Positions 10,409 through 19,406 of a stretch of 64,000 nt of DNA are shown piece after piece. The notes below the pieces were generated by a model. The model did no database searches. It saw only the letters and a list, made by a program, of their open reading frames with translations, and had not been told where the DNA came from. Position 1 is the first letter of the stretch. Each line of letters starts with the position of its first letter. The translations under genes were made by a program, and so were the position numbers. The stretch is from the NCBI RefSeq assembly GCF_013409595.1, contig NZ_JACCBD010000001.1, forward strand, positions 1,798,001 through 1,862,000, read 5' to 3'. The stretch comes from Leucobacter aridicollis (GTDB taxonomy: Bacteria; Actinomycetota; Actinomycetes; Actinomycetales; Microbacteriaceae).

Positions 10409-12409
10409 CTAACGCCCGAGTCCGGCCCCGGTGACGAGGCGCTCGAGCACGGCAGGCAGCTCCTCGGCCGCGTCGAGCCGCATTCCGTCGGGCGCAAAGC
10501 GCGCGGCGAGGTCGTCGGTGGTGATCCCGATCCCAAACACAGTCACCCCGAGCGCGCGGAGCCGAGCGAGCTCGCGGGCCGCCGCCTCCGCGTCGTTCGT
10601 GCCACCGTCGCTGACGAGGATCGCGACGCGTCTGCGCGACACCGCGTCGACACCCGGCCCGCCGCCCACCCCGAACTCGGCGGCTGCCGCACGGAGCGCC
10701 GCTGCGTCGTTCGTGGAGCCCTGCGGAGCGTGAATGGCGGCGTCCAGCGCGACGCGTGCGGCGTCGTCGAGCGCGCCCGCGAGCGGCTTCACCGTGAGGG
10801 GCGTGGAATCGAACACGATGAGCGCGGTGCGCAGGCTCAGCTCGAGGTCGATTCCGAGCGCGCGTTCCTCGGCCGCGATGTCGCGTTCGACGCCCGCGAG
10901 CGCTTCGAGCATGATGAGCGCTGCGGTCGCGGCCGCCGAGGCGGCCGGGCCCTGCATTGACGCGGAGCGGTCGATGAGCAGCACATAGTCGGTGCTGCCC
11001 TCCCGCCTGCTGCGCTTCGGGCGTCGCTGGCGCCGCAGGAACGCGCGCGGTCGTTCGACTCCGGCTGCGACATCCGCGACGACGCGGACGAGCGATCCGC
11101 GGTCGAGCATGTCGCCTTCGGGCTCCGCCGTGCGGGAGAACCCGCGCTCGAGGTGCACCCGCTCGGAGACGATCTGCCGCCACACGTCGCGCACGCGCTC
11201 AATGCTGCGGGCGTGCTGCGTCACCCGATCCCGATAGCTCGACAGTGCCGCCGCACCACCGCCACCGCCCGGGGTGCCGAGGTCAGTCGCGCGGTCGGGA
11301 CGGTCGCGGTCGGGATCGCGGTCGGCATCGTCTGGGCGCTCGAGTTCGGGGAGCTCCATCCCCTCGGCCCAGGATCCCGAGGCCGGGAGCGGCGTCGACA
11401 GCACGGTCTCCACGAAGCCAGCCTGCTCCGCGGCGAACAGGTCTGCGCCCTCGGCGCCGTCCTGGCGGTCGCCGGCGCGCGCCTGCTCGGTGTCGTCGTC
11501 GCTTGTCGCGGTGCCGCCCGGCGCCTCGTCGCCGTCGGTCTCGCCGTCGACCCCGTCGTCACCCGCACCATCCGCACCGGCACCGTCGTCACCGGCACCG
11601 TCGTCACCGGCACCGTCGTCACCGGCACTGTCGTCGCCCTGTTCGTCACCCGCACCGACGGAATTGTCGAACGCGTCCGCGCCGGGATCCTGATCCGCGG
11701 AAGCGCCGGCGCCCGCTCGACCGTCCTGCGGCCCGCGCCCCGCCAGGTCGAGCGCGAGCAGCCGAAGATAGGCCGGAGCGAACAGGCCGTAGGCGCGTTC
11801 GAACCGTTCGATTGGCGAGCGCCGGGGGTCCGGCGAGAGCGCGAGCAGCACCGCGCCCGAGGTCAGGCCTGTCGCCCCGTCGAGCGCCGCAAGCTCCCGC
11901 TGCACCTCGGGGGCGAGGGATTCACGGTAGGGCGCGTTCCCGGCTCCCCCGCTCGCCCAGCGCGCGGCGGCGGTGTCCAGCACGAGCGACACCCACTGGA
12001 GATGCCGCGGCAGCTCGGCTGGGTTCGCCCAGCCCGCGGCCACGAGCGTCCGCACGACGGGCAGCCGCAGGTTCGGGAGCGCGGCGAGCAGCTCTGCCGC
12101 CGCGAGGAGCCGGTCGAGTGCCGCGAGCAGCGGTTCAAGCTCGGGGCGCGCTCTGCTCAACGCGAGCCGCCGGCTGCGGCGCGCCGGTGCGACCCGCACC
12201 TCGCGCACCGACTCCCAGAGCAGGAGCAGCGCGCGGGCCACCACGTCGTCGGGGTCGCCCGACTGGGTAGCCCAGCCGAGCCCGACGTGCGCGACCCCAT
12301 CCCGCACGCTCCAGGCATCGCCGTCGTGCACGACGACGGGGATGCCGAGGACGGCTGCGGCAGCCGCGAGCGCGCCGCGCGTCTCGGACTCGCCCCGCTC
12401 ATGCTCCAT
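10409..12409 (-). CDS. VWA-domain protein (CobT/ViaA-like partner of a MoxR ATPase)
   Basis: This 666-residue protein starts at ATG 12409. The N-terminal ~270 residues are helical. An acidic low-complexity linker with repeated AGDDG units follows, then a basic segment (RRQRRPKRSRRE) and a C-terminal von Willebrand A domain (about 474-666). The metal-ion-dependent adhesion site is intact: DRSAS starting at Asp480, a Thr in GSTNDAAAL, and SDGGTND. Such proteins work as adaptors for MoxR-type AAA+ ATPases or, as CobT/BchD-like subunits, in metal insertion. The divergent neighbour is exactly such an ATPase, so a two-component chaperone is inferred. The client is unknown. Confidence 0.8.
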   Translation of the reverse strand: MEHERGESETRGALAAAAAVLGIPVVVHDGDAWSVRDGVAHVGLGWATQSGDPDDVVARALLLLWESVREVRVAPARRSRRLALSRARPELEPLLAALDRLLAAAELLAALPNLRLPVVRTLVAAGWANPAELPRHLQWVSLVLDTAAARWASGGAGNAPYRESLAPEVQRELAALDGATGLTSGAVLLALSPDPRRSPIERFERAYGLFAPAYLRLLALDLAGRGPQDGRAGAGASADQDPGADAFDNSVGAGDEQGDDSAGDDGAGDDGAGDDGAGADGAGDDGVDGETDGDEAPGGTATSDDDTEQARAGDRQDGAEGADLFAAEQAGFVETVLSTPLPASGSWAEGMELPELERPDDADRDPDRDRPDRATDLGTPGGGGGAAALSSYRDRVTQHARSIERVRDVWRQIVSERVHLERGFSRTAEPEGDMLDRGSLVRVVADVAAGVERPRAFLRRQRRPKRSRREGSTDYVLLIDRSASMQGPAASAAATAALIMLEALAGVERDIAAEERALGIDLELSLRTALIVFDSTPLTVKPLAGALDDAARVALDAAIHAPQGSTNDAAALRAAAAEFGVGGGPGVDAVSRRRVAILVSDGGTNDAEAAARELARLRALGVTVFGIGITTDDLAARFAPDGMRLDAAEELPAVLERLVTGAGLGR
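11551..11640. repeat. Six 15-bp tandem repeats in the VWA gene
   Basis: Six 15-bp units lie between 11551 and 11640. The three at 11581, 11596 and 11611 are identical. They encode the AGDDG acidic linker on the minus strand. Confidence 0.92.
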
Positions 12410-12416
12410 GCGCACC

Positions 12417-12422
12417 ACATTA
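12417..12422 (-). promoter_or_regulatory. -10 box (TAATGT) for the VWA gene
   Basis: TAATGT on the minus strand lies 7 nt before the ATG at 12409, consistent with a leaderless transcript. Confidence 0.5.
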
Positions 12423-12463
12423 CCGAGAACGCCAGCTGGCGGCCTCGGCTCACCGCCTGATGG

Positions 12464-12469
12464 TACCGT
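12464..12469 (+). promoter_or_regulatory. Extended -10 box (TGG-TACCGT) for the MoxR-like gene
   Basis: TGGTACCGT is 6 nt before the ATG at 12476. With the VWA box it forms a compact 66-bp divergent promoter region, which also holds the palindrome GCCAGCTGGC at 12431. Confidence 0.5.
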
Positions 12470-12475
12470 GGCAGC

Positions 12476-13918
12476 ATGCTCTCGTACGACGCAAATCCAG
12501 TGCTCGCCGAGGCCGCAGACGTCAGCCGGGAGCTTGCGCGCACCCGCCGCGTCGCCGCCGGGGGAACCTCGCCACGCGCAGCGCTCGCCGCAGACGCGCA
12601 GCAGGCGCTCGAGGGGCGCCTCCAGGCGCTCTACGACGACCCCGAGAGCAGGGAGATCATTGACCGCGCACTGACTGAGCGCGCGGCGACGCTGCGCGCC
12701 GCGGTGACCGCCTGGCGCGCGACCCTGGCGGCGCGCGAGCTGCGGCAGCAGGCGGCTGCGGTCGCCACGGACGCCGCGCGCGACGGGCGATCGCTGATCC
12801 AGGCCGAGGCGCTCCTCGTCGCGACCCTCCACGGACGCGCAGACAGAATTGAGGCGGACCGCGAGCTCGCGTTGCAGGATCGCCTGACGACGGAAGAGGC
12901 ACGCGACGGGGCGCTCGCGGCGCTCGCCGCAATCCGCGTCCGCGAGGCCCGGGCACAGCTGCGTCGCGGGCTGCTCCTCACCGGCCAGATGCGCGCGATC
13001 ATCGCTGAGGCAACGCCAGCGCTCACCCGCGGAGAGCCGTTGCTGCTGCTCGGTGAGACTGGCGGCGCGAAGACCGCGCTCGCCGAGTACCTCTCGCGCG
13101 TCGAGCTCGGCAGCGAGCCGGAGCTCGTCTCCGGGTACGGGGACATCACGAGCTCGCAGCTCATCGGCAGTCACGAGCTGCGCTCCGACGGTGGCGCCAC
13201 CGTGAGCGTCTTCGTGCCCGGACCGCTGCTCCGCGCAATGACCGAGGGGCGACCCGTCATCCTCGACGAGGTGAACGCGATGCCCGCCGAGTTCCTCAAG
13301 CGGCTCAACCGCATCCTGCAGCTGCGGCCGGGGCAGTCGTTCGCCGTGCAGGAGAACAATGGCGAGGCGGTCGAGATCGCCCAGGGGTTCGCCATCCTCG
13401 CGACCGCGAATGAGCAGACGCCGCACAGGTACCGCGGCATCGACCGCATGAGCGCCGAGCTTGTGAACAGGTTCGGCGCGAACAGCTACCGCGTGCACTA
13501 CCCCGACGCCGGCCTCGAGTACACGGATGCCCCGCGCGAGAACGCACTCCTCGCGGCCGCCGCCATCGCCGACGCGAGCGGAAACGTCCCGCTGCCCACC
13601 GACGATCTCGAGCGCGTCGCGCGCGCCGCGTTCATCAGCCAGCAGGTGTTTGCTGGTGCGCACGGGGAGGGCTTCGGTCGCTTCGTGTCGACGGAGCGCG
13701 AGATCGATGGCCGGCCGGGCCTGGAGGAGTCCGTGCTCGCGCCGCGGACGCTCGTCGCGATCGTCCAGAAGGTTGCCGGAAGCGCCGGGCAGGTCACCCT
13801 CGACCACGCGCTCAGCCGGTTCGTCGACGGCGTGATGCACGCGGAGGATCGCCAGGTACTCAGCCTCATCCTGCGCTCACAGGGATTCCTGGCCGCAGCC
13901 CGGGTCCCCGCCAACTGA
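12476..13918 (+). CDS. MoxR-like AAA+ ATPase
   Basis: This 480-residue protein has an N-terminal helical region of about 170 residues and an AAA_5/MoxR-type ATPase domain: Walker A GETGGAKT at 193-200, Walker B with VILDEVNAMP near 260, sensor I ILATAN in the FAILATANEQTPHRYRG segment, and a C-terminal lid. The long N-terminal helical extension is unlike short MoxR proteins. It is divergent from a VWA protein, the usual partner of this class. By analogy with RavA-ViaA and NorQ-NorD the pair may remodel or load metals into a client complex; no client is adjacent. It starts from a leaderless promoter. Confidence 0.85.
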   Translation: MLSYDANPVLAEAADVSRELARTRRVAAGGTSPRAALAADAQQALEGRLQALYDDPESREIIDRALTERAATLRAAVTAWRATLAARELRQQAAAVATDAARDGRSLIQAEALLVATLHGRADRIEADRELALQDRLTTEEARDGALAALAAIRVREARAQLRRGLLLTGQMRAIIAEATPALTRGEPLLLLGETGGAKTALAEYLSRVELGSEPELVSGYGDITSSQLIGSHELRSDGGATVSVFVPGPLLRAMTEGRPVILDEVNAMPAEFLKRLNRILQLRPGQSFAVQENNGEAVEIAQGFAILATANEQTPHRYRGIDRMSAELVNRFGANSYRVHYPDAGLEYTDAPRENALLAAAAIADASGNVPLPTDDLERVARAAFISQQVFAGAHGEGFGRFVSTEREIDGRPGLEESVLAPRTLVAIVQKVAGSAGQVTLDHALSRFVDGVMHAEDRQVLSLILRSQGFLAAARVPAN

Positions 13919-13999
13919 CCGTGGCCGTTCGTGTGCACATCGCACATGAGAGCGTCAACAAAGTGCAATGCGCCCACTGACGGGGTTGCCGCCCGAGCA

Positions 14000-14005
14000 T
14001 AGCCT
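14000..14005 (+). promoter_or_regulatory. Candidate -10 box (TAGCCT) for the permease operon
   Basis: TAGCCT lies 37 nt before the permease start, leaving a short leader that contains the AAGGA ribosome site. The -35 is not clear. The surrounding 124-bp gap between the ATPase gene and the permease gene holds no other obvious signal. Confidence 0.35.
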
Positions 14006-14042
14006 GGCGAGGACCCACTTCCATTCCTAGGCAAGGATGCTC

Positions 14043-15419
14043 ATGGCAAGCAGCACGCACGGCGACGATTTCGCGCTCACGAGAGTGCCCCAGTCCTCAC
14101 GCAAGCACTGGTTCGGGATCGCAGTGCAGCGATTCGGCCAGGTCTCTGCGCTCTCCCAGTTCCTGCTCGGCGCGACCCTCGGCTATGCGATGACCTTCGG
14201 CGACGCTGTGCTCGCGTTCCTGCTGGGTTCGCTGATCCTCGAAGTCGTCATCGTCTTCGTCGGGCTCATCGGCCAGCGCGAGGGCCTGAACACGTCGCTG
14301 CTCGCGAAGTGGACGGGCTTCGGCGAGGTCGGCGCCTCCCTCGTCGGGCTCGCGATCGGCATCAGCCTCATCGGCTGGTTCGGGATTCAGTCCGCAATCT
14401 CCGCCCAGTCGCTCGACAACCTCATGCCAGGCATCTTCCCGGTGTGGGTGTGGAGCCTGCTCTTCGGGCTCGCGGTCACCGCAATCGTCGCATTTGGGTT
14501 CAAGGGCATGCAGCTCCTCGCGAACGTCACGGTTCCGCTGTTCCTCATCCTCGTCGGCTGGTCCGTCATTAGCGAACTCTCACGGCACGACATCGGCGAG
14601 CTCATGACCGGGCCGCCGCCCGGGCCCGCGATGAGCGTGTGGGCCGGCACCGGCATCGTCGCCGGCGGCCTCATCGTCGGCGCGATCATCTCGGCCGACA
14701 TGACGCGGTTCAACCGCACCGGGCCAGACGTCGTGAAGCAGACAGTCGTCGGCGTGACCCTCGGCGAGTTCGTCATCGGGCTCTCGGGCGTGCTGCTCGC
14801 GCACGCCACGGCGAGCGGCGACATCGTCGCCATCATCACCTCCTCGGTCGGTTTCGTCGGACTGCTCATCGTGATCACCGGGACGCTGAAGATCAACGAC
14901 TGGAACCTCTACTCGTCGACGCTCGGCCTCGTGAACTTCATCTCGACGGCGTTCGGCAAGAACCTCAACCGAGTCACCACGACGGTCGTGCTCGGCGTCG
15001 TCGGCTCGGTCCTTGCCGCCGCAGGCATCCTCGGCCAGCTCACCGGGTTCCTCACCCTGCTGTCCGTCGCGTTCCCGCCGATCGCCGGCATCATGGTCGC
15101 CGAGTACTTCATCGTGAAGATCTGGCGCCCCGAGCTCGAGGCCTCGCGCGCGGAGGGCCGCCTCCCGGCCACGGCACCGCGGCTCGTCCCGGCGACGATC
15201 ATCATCTGGCTCGTCTCCTCGGTCGCCGGCTACTTCATCACCTGGGGCATCCCCGCCGTGTTCTCGCTGCTCATCTCGATGGTGCTCTACATCGTCGCCG
15301 GAAAGCTCGGCTGGGTGCGCCCCGTCGGCACCGTGCAGACCCGCGAGCCCGAGTCTGCAGACGGCACGGCAGGCACGGCAGACACAGCTGGCACAGCAGA
15401 CACAGCTGGCACGGCCTAG
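14043..15419 (+). CDS. NCS1-family (cytosine/purine/hydantoin-type) permease
   Basis: This 458-residue inner-membrane transporter has about twelve hydrophobic helices and the NCS1 layout (CodB-like): FGQVSALSQFLLGATLGYAMTFGDA in helix 1, a GWFGIQSAISA segment around residue 115, and SADMTRFNRTGPD in the middle. NCS1 proteins are Na+ or H+ symporters for nucleobases, allantoin, hydantoins or vitamins. I chose ATG 14043 because AAGGA lies 5 nt upstream; an ATG 6 nt earlier is too close to it. The C-terminal tail has six 9-bp repeats encoding GTA/DTA. It leads the hydantoinase/DUF917 gene cluster, so its substrate is probably the cluster's starting compound. Confidence 0.88.
   Translation: MASSTHGDDFALTRVPQSSRKHWFGIAVQRFGQVSALSQFLLGATLGYAMTFGDAVLAFLLGSLILEVVIVFVGLIGQREGLNTSLLAKWTGFGEVGASLVGLAIGISLIGWFGIQSAISAQSLDNLMPGIFPVWVWSLLFGLAVTAIVAFGFKGMQLLANVTVPLFLILVGWSVISELSRHDIGELMTGPPPGPAMSVWAGTGIVAGGLIVGAIISADMTRFNRTGPDVVKQTVVGVTLGEFVIGLSGVLLAHATASGDIVAIITSSVGFVGLLIVITGTLKINDWNLYSSTLGLVNFISTAFGKNLNRVTTTVVLGVVGSVLAAAGILGQLTGFLTLLSVAFPPIAGIMVAEYFIVKIWRPELEASRAEGRLPATAPRLVPATIIIWLVSSVAGYFITWGIPAVFSLLISMVLYIVAGKLGWVRPVGTVQTREPESADGTAGTADTAGTADTAGTA
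15363..15416. repeat. Six 9-bp tandem repeats at the 3' end of the permease gene
   Basis: Units of the type GGCACGGCA or GACACAGCT occur six times up to the stop codon, encoding GTA/DTA tripeptides after the last membrane helix. Confidence 0.9.
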
Positions 15420-15482
15420 CCCACATGCGCGGCCGGTTTCCGGCCGCCCCACCTCTTCCCACACACAGCGAAAGCGAGAATC

Positions 15483-17030
15483 ATGCATATCGGGATCGAC
15501 GTCGGCGGCACCAACACCGACGCAGTGCTCATGAACGGCAGCGAGACGCTCGTCGGCATCAAGCACTCCACCACCCCTGACGTGACGGCGGGCATCATCC
15601 AGGCCATCCAGGGGCTCCGCGACAAGCACAGCTTCGAGGGGGCCGACATCACGGCGGTGATGATCGGCACCACGCACTTCATCAACGCCCTCGTGCAGGC
15701 CAAGCGCCTCGCCCCCACCGCGGCGCTCCGCCTCGGCCTGCCCGCGACCCAGGCGCTGCCGCCGCTCGTCGACTGGCCAGCGGAGCTCAAGGGCGCCATC
15801 GAGGCCCGCAGCTATCTCGCACACGGCGGCTACGAGTTCGACGGGCGACCGATCAGCCCGCTCGACCCCGAGGAACTCCGCGCCCACGCCGCGGACATGC
15901 GGGAGCACGGGATCCGCTCGGTCGCGATCTCGTCGGTGTTCAGCCCCGTCAACCACGACCTCGAGGTCGAGGCCGCGCGCATCGTCTCCGAGGTGCTCGG
16001 CGACGACGTCGCGGTGTCGCTGTCGCACGAGATCGGGCGGATCGGACTGCTCGAGCGCGAGAACGCAACTGTCATCAACGCCGCGCTGCGCGAGCTTGCG
16101 TCCGAGATCGTCGACGGCCTGACCGCCGCGGTCCGCGCCGAGGGTATCGAAGCCCCGATCTTCTTGAGCCAGAACGACGGCACCCTGATGGACGAGGACT
16201 ACGTGCGCCGCTACCCCGTCGCAACCTTCGCGTCGGGCCCCACCAACTCGATGCGTGGCGCCGCGCTCACGAGCGGGCTTGAGACCTGCGCGGTCATCGA
16301 CGTCGGCGGCACCACGGCCGACGTCGGGCTGCTCATCAACGGGTTCCCGCGCGAGACCGCGAACGAGGTGAAGGTCGCCGGCGTGCGCACGAACTTCCGG
16401 ATGCCCGACGTGCTCTCGCTCGGCATCGGCGGCGGCAGCATCGTCGACACCGAGACCGCCGAGGTCGGGCCGGAGTCGGTTGGCTACCGGCTCTCCACCG
16501 ATGCGCTCGTGTTCGGCGGCGACGTGCTCACGGCGACCGACATCGCGGTCGCTGCCGGCCGCGCGAACATCGGCGACGCGTCGAAGGTCACCCACCTCGA
16601 TCCGGCGTTCGTGCAGCGCGTGCTCGACCGGATTGCGGAGCGCGTCGCCGAGGCCGTCGATCGGATGCGCACGTCGCCCGAGCCGATCCCGGTCGTCGCG
16701 GTCGGCGGTGGCTCCGTGCTGCTGCCCGACGTGCTCCCGATCTTCGGCGAGGTCTCTAAGCCCGAGAACTACGCCGTCGCGAACGCGATCGGCGCTTCGA
16801 TTGCGCAGGTCGGCGGCGAGATCGACAAGGTGTATTCGATCGCGCCGGGCGAGCGCGAACAGACGATCGCCGAGGTGCGCGCCGAGGCCGTCGAAAAGGC
16901 GGTCGCGGCGGGCGCAAAGCCCGACACCGTCGCCATCATCGACTTCGATGAGGTACCCATCCCGTATCTGCCCGGCAACGCCACGCGCATCCGCGTGAAG
17001 GCGGTCGGCGACCTGAGCATGGAGGGCTAA
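15483..17030 (+). CDS. Hydantoinase/oxoprolinase (HyuA-like) family protein
   Basis: This 515-residue protein has the N-terminal actin-like phosphate-binding motif IGIDVGGTNTDAVL at 3-16 and a second DVGGTTADVGLLI near 280, flanking an ATPase core, with IGTTHFINALVQ near 61-72. The length corresponds to the short single-subunit form often found beside DUF917 proteins, not the ~700-residue HyuA. Family members open cyclic imides or amides such as hydantoins and 5-oxoproline using ATP. The start ATG at 15483 has a weak purine-rich stretch upstream. The next gene begins 2 nt after its stop. Ring-opening of a transported heterocycle is inferred. Confidence 0.88.
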   Translation: MHIGIDVGGTNTDAVLMNGSETLVGIKHSTTPDVTAGIIQAIQGLRDKHSFEGADITAVMIGTTHFINALVQAKRLAPTAALRLGLPATQALPPLVDWPAELKGAIEARSYLAHGGYEFDGRPISPLDPEELRAHAADMREHGIRSVAISSVFSPVNHDLEVEAARIVSEVLGDDVAVSLSHEIGRIGLLERENATVINAALRELASEIVDGLTAAVRAEGIEAPIFLSQNDGTLMDEDYVRRYPVATFASGPTNSMRGAALTSGLETCAVIDVGGTTADVGLLINGFPRETANEVKVAGVRTNFRMPDVLSLGIGGGSIVDTETAEVGPESVGYRLSTDALVFGGDVLTATDIAVAAGRANIGDASKVTHLDPAFVQRVLDRIAERVAEAVDRMRTSPEPIPVVAVGGGSVLLPDVLPIFGEVSKPENYAVANAIGASIAQVGGEIDKVYSIAPGEREQTIAEVRAEAVEKAVAAGAKPDTVAIIDFDEVPIPYLPGNATRIRVKAVGDLSMEG

Positions 17031-17032
17031 CC

Positions 17033-18157
17033 GTGAGCTGGACGATTTCCGTCGACGACATCGACGACCTCGCGCGCGGATCCGCCGTGCTCGGCACCGG
17101 CGGGGGTGGCGACCCGTACATTGGCGGCCTGCTCGCGAAGGAGGCGCTGCGGCGGCACGGTGACGTCACCGTCGTCACGCTCGACGAGCTTCCCGACGAC
17201 GCGGTCGTCGCCTGCGTCTCGATGCTGGGCGCGCCGACCGTGATGGTCGAAAAGCTTCCGAGCCTCGACGAGGTCATGCGCCCGGTGACGGAGCTCAGCG
17301 AGCACTACGGCCGGCCGATCACGCACATCATGTGCATCGAGGTCGGCGGCGTGAACTCCACGATCCCGATCGCCGCGGCCGCCGCGACCGGTCTGCCCGT
17401 GCTGGACGCTGACGGCATGGGCCGCGCCTTCCCCGAGCTGCAGATGGTGCTCCCGACGCTGTACGGCGTCACCTCATCGCCACTCGCGTACTCCGACGAG
17501 AAGGGCAACGTCGGCGTGCTCCGCACCGTTGACAACGCGTGGGGCGAACGGATCATCCGCGTCGCGGCCGTCGAGATGGGCTGCTCGATCATGCTGTCGG
17601 GCTTCCACATGTCAGGCGCGACCGCGAAGAAGGCCCTCGTCGCCGACTCGCTCTCGCTCTGCGTAAACGTCGGCAAGGGCATCGTCGACGCACGCGCGGA
17701 GAAGGTCGACGCCGTCGAGCGGGCGACCGAGATCCTCGGGGGCCGCGTACTCTACGGCGGCAAGGTCACCGATGTCGAGCGCGCGACAACCGCGGGCTTT
17801 GCTCGCGGCCGCGCGACGATCGAGGAGGACGGCCGCACCCTCACCCTCCTCTTCCAGAACGAGCATCTCATCGCGGAGCTCGACGGCGAGGTGCTCGCCA
17901 CCACCCCCGACCTCATCATGGTGCTCGACCACGAGACGGGCGAGCCCGTCACCACGGAGGGCCTCCGCTACGGCCAGCGCGTGCGCGTCATCGCGGCGCC
18001 CGCCGACGAGCGTTGGCACTCGCCGGCGGCCATCGAGATGGTCGGCCCGCGGTACTTCGGGTACGACCTGGAACCGCACCGATTCGACGGTTCGGTGCGC
18101 CCGGGCAGCCCGATCGCAGACGCCGCGACCACCGCTGCTCCGGGGGTGACGGCGTGA
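17033..18157 (+). CDS. DUF917-family protein, copy 1
   Basis: This 374-residue protein starts with GTG 17033, 2 nt after the HyuA-like gene. It has the family hallmarks: GSAVLGTGGGGDPYIGG near 18-34, a GAPTVMVEK motif near 65-75, EVGGVNSTIPIAAA, DADGMGRAFPEL and the C-terminal ITTEGLRYGQRVRV-type segment (here VTTEGLRYGQRVRV). The family (Pfam DUF917) has been renamed after an S-methyl-thiohydantoin desulfurase activity reported for one member; I recall this without being able to check it. A hydantoin-type chemistry would fit the neighbour. No signal peptide or membrane helix is visible. Confidence 0.88.
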   Translation: MSWTISVDDIDDLARGSAVLGTGGGGDPYIGGLLAKEALRRHGDVTVVTLDELPDDAVVACVSMLGAPTVMVEKLPSLDEVMRPVTELSEHYGRPITHIMCIEVGGVNSTIPIAAAAATGLPVLDADGMGRAFPELQMVLPTLYGVTSSPLAYSDEKGNVGVLRTVDNAWGERIIRVAAVEMGCSIMLSGFHMSGATAKKALVADSLSLCVNVGKGIVDARAEKVDAVERATEILGGRVLYGGKVTDVERATTAGFARGRATIEEDGRTLTLLFQNEHLIAELDGEVLATTPDLIMVLDHETGEPVTTEGLRYGQRVRVIAAPADERWHSPAAIEMVGPRYFGYDLEPHRFDGSVRPGSPIADAATTAAPGVTA

Positions 18158-19311
18158 GCTGGACCCTCACCGCGGCCGACCTCCCGGACCTCGCCCGCGG
18201 CGCCACGCTGCTTGGCACGGGCGGCGGGGGCGACCCATACATTGGGCAGATGCTCGTCCAGCAGGTCCTCGGGGGCGGCGGGATCACGATCCTCGACCCC
18301 GACGAGCTCCCCGACGACATGTTCGTGATCCCGACCGCTCAGATGGGCGCCCCGACCGTGATGGTCGAGAAGATTCCCGCCGGCACCGAGCCGCTCGCGG
18401 CGCTCCGCACGTTGGAGGCGCATCTCGGGCGGACCGCGGAGGCCACCATGCCGATCGAGTGCGGCGGCGTGAACTCGATGATCCCGCTTATCGTGGCAGC
18501 CGAGTCCGGCCTCCCGGTTGTTGACGCTGATGGCATGGGGCGCGCGTTCCCGGAGCTCTCCATGGAGACGTTCGCCGTCTACGGCGTGCAGGGGTCGCCG
18601 CTCGCACTCGCCGGTGAACGCGGGGAGCACGTCATCATCGACACCGGCAGCGACAACCGCCAGATGGAATCGTTCGCCCGGGCGATCACGATCCGGCTCG
18701 GCGGCGTCGGCCACATCGCCGAGTACGCCATGACCGGAGCGGACGTACGCCGGACGGCGATCCCGCGCACCCTCTCGATGGCGCTCGCGCTCGGGCGGGC
18801 GATCAGGATCGCGCGCGAGGAGCACCGCTCCCCCTTCGCTGCGCTCACCGACGCGCTGTCGACGACGCTGTACTCCCACGTGCGCGAGCTGCACGTTGGC
18901 AAGGTTGTCGACGTCGAGCGCCGGACGACCGAGGGCTTCGCGCGCGGCAGAGCGGTCATCGAAGCGGTGGACGGCTCCGGCGAGCCCGTGGTGATCGCCT
19001 TCCAAAACGAGAACCTCACCGCGTACCGCGGGGAGGAGCTGCTGGCGATCGTTCCCGACCTCATCTGCATCGTCGACCACGAGACCGCCGAGCCGATTAC
19101 GACGGAGGGGCTGCGCTACGGCCAGCGGGTTCGCGTGCTCGGTATCTCGACGCCCGACCTCATGCGTATCCCCGAGGCGCTCGACACGTTCGGCCCGAGC
19201 GCCTTCGGGCTGTCGGAATCGTTCGTGCCCGTCGAATCGCTCTCAGGCGCTGCGATCGCGGGAGCTCCGGACGCTGGGTCCGCGGACGGTTCCGGGACTC
19301 CCGTCCGGTAG
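18154..19311 (+). CDS. DUF917-family protein, copy 2
   Basis: This 385-residue paralogue of copy 1 starts with GTG 18154, which overlaps the copy 1 stop (GTGA), so the two are translationally coupled and probably made in equal amounts. All family motifs are kept: LLGTGGGGDPYIGQ, QMGAPTVMVEKIP, ECGGVNSMIPLI, DADGMGRAFPEL, and ITTEGLRYGQRVRV. The two are close relatives but not near-identical, so the duplication is old. A heteromer or two sequential steps are both possible. A terminator-like hairpin follows at 19321-19367. Confidence 0.88.
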   Translation: MSWTLTAADLPDLARGATLLGTGGGGDPYIGQMLVQQVLGGGGITILDPDELPDDMFVIPTAQMGAPTVMVEKIPAGTEPLAALRTLEAHLGRTAEATMPIECGGVNSMIPLIVAAESGLPVVDADGMGRAFPELSMETFAVYGVQGSPLALAGERGEHVIIDTGSDNRQMESFARAITIRLGGVGHIAEYAMTGADVRRTAIPRTLSMALALGRAIRIAREEHRSPFAALTDALSTTLYSHVRELHVGKVVDVERRTTEGFARGRAVIEAVDGSGEPVVIAFQNENLTAYRGEELLAIVPDLICIVDHETAEPITTEGLRYGQRVRVLGISTPDLMRIPEALDTFGPSAFGLSESFVPVESLSGAAIAGAPDAGSADGSGTPVR

Positions 19312-19320
19312 CGGCCGGGT

Positions 19321-19367
19321 GCGGGGTGTGAGCGTGCGTTGCGTGACAGCGCGCGCCCACACCCCGC
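19321..19367 (+). terminator. Hairpin between DUF917 copies 2 and 3
   Basis: A perfect 10-bp stem (GCGGGGTGTG/CACACCCCGC) encloses a 27-nt loop. No U-tract follows. It could reduce read-through into the third paralogue, which has its own promoter. Confidence 0.45.
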
Positions 19368-19393
19368 GGAGTTCCGCGCGCGGCAGCATCATC

Positions 19394-19399
19394 TACGCT
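19394..19399 (+). promoter_or_regulatory. -10 box (TACGCT) for DUF917 copy 3 and pucR
   Basis: TACGCT lies 7 nt before the ATG at 19407, consistent with a leaderless transcript for the last two genes of the locus. Confidence 0.55.
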
Positions 19400-19406
19400 T
19401 GATCAC

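Noticed and set aside
10409..13918. MoxR/VWA pair as magnesium or cobalt chelatase
   Set aside because: No CobN/ChlH large subunit and no porphyrin genes nearby; domain similarity alone is not enough.
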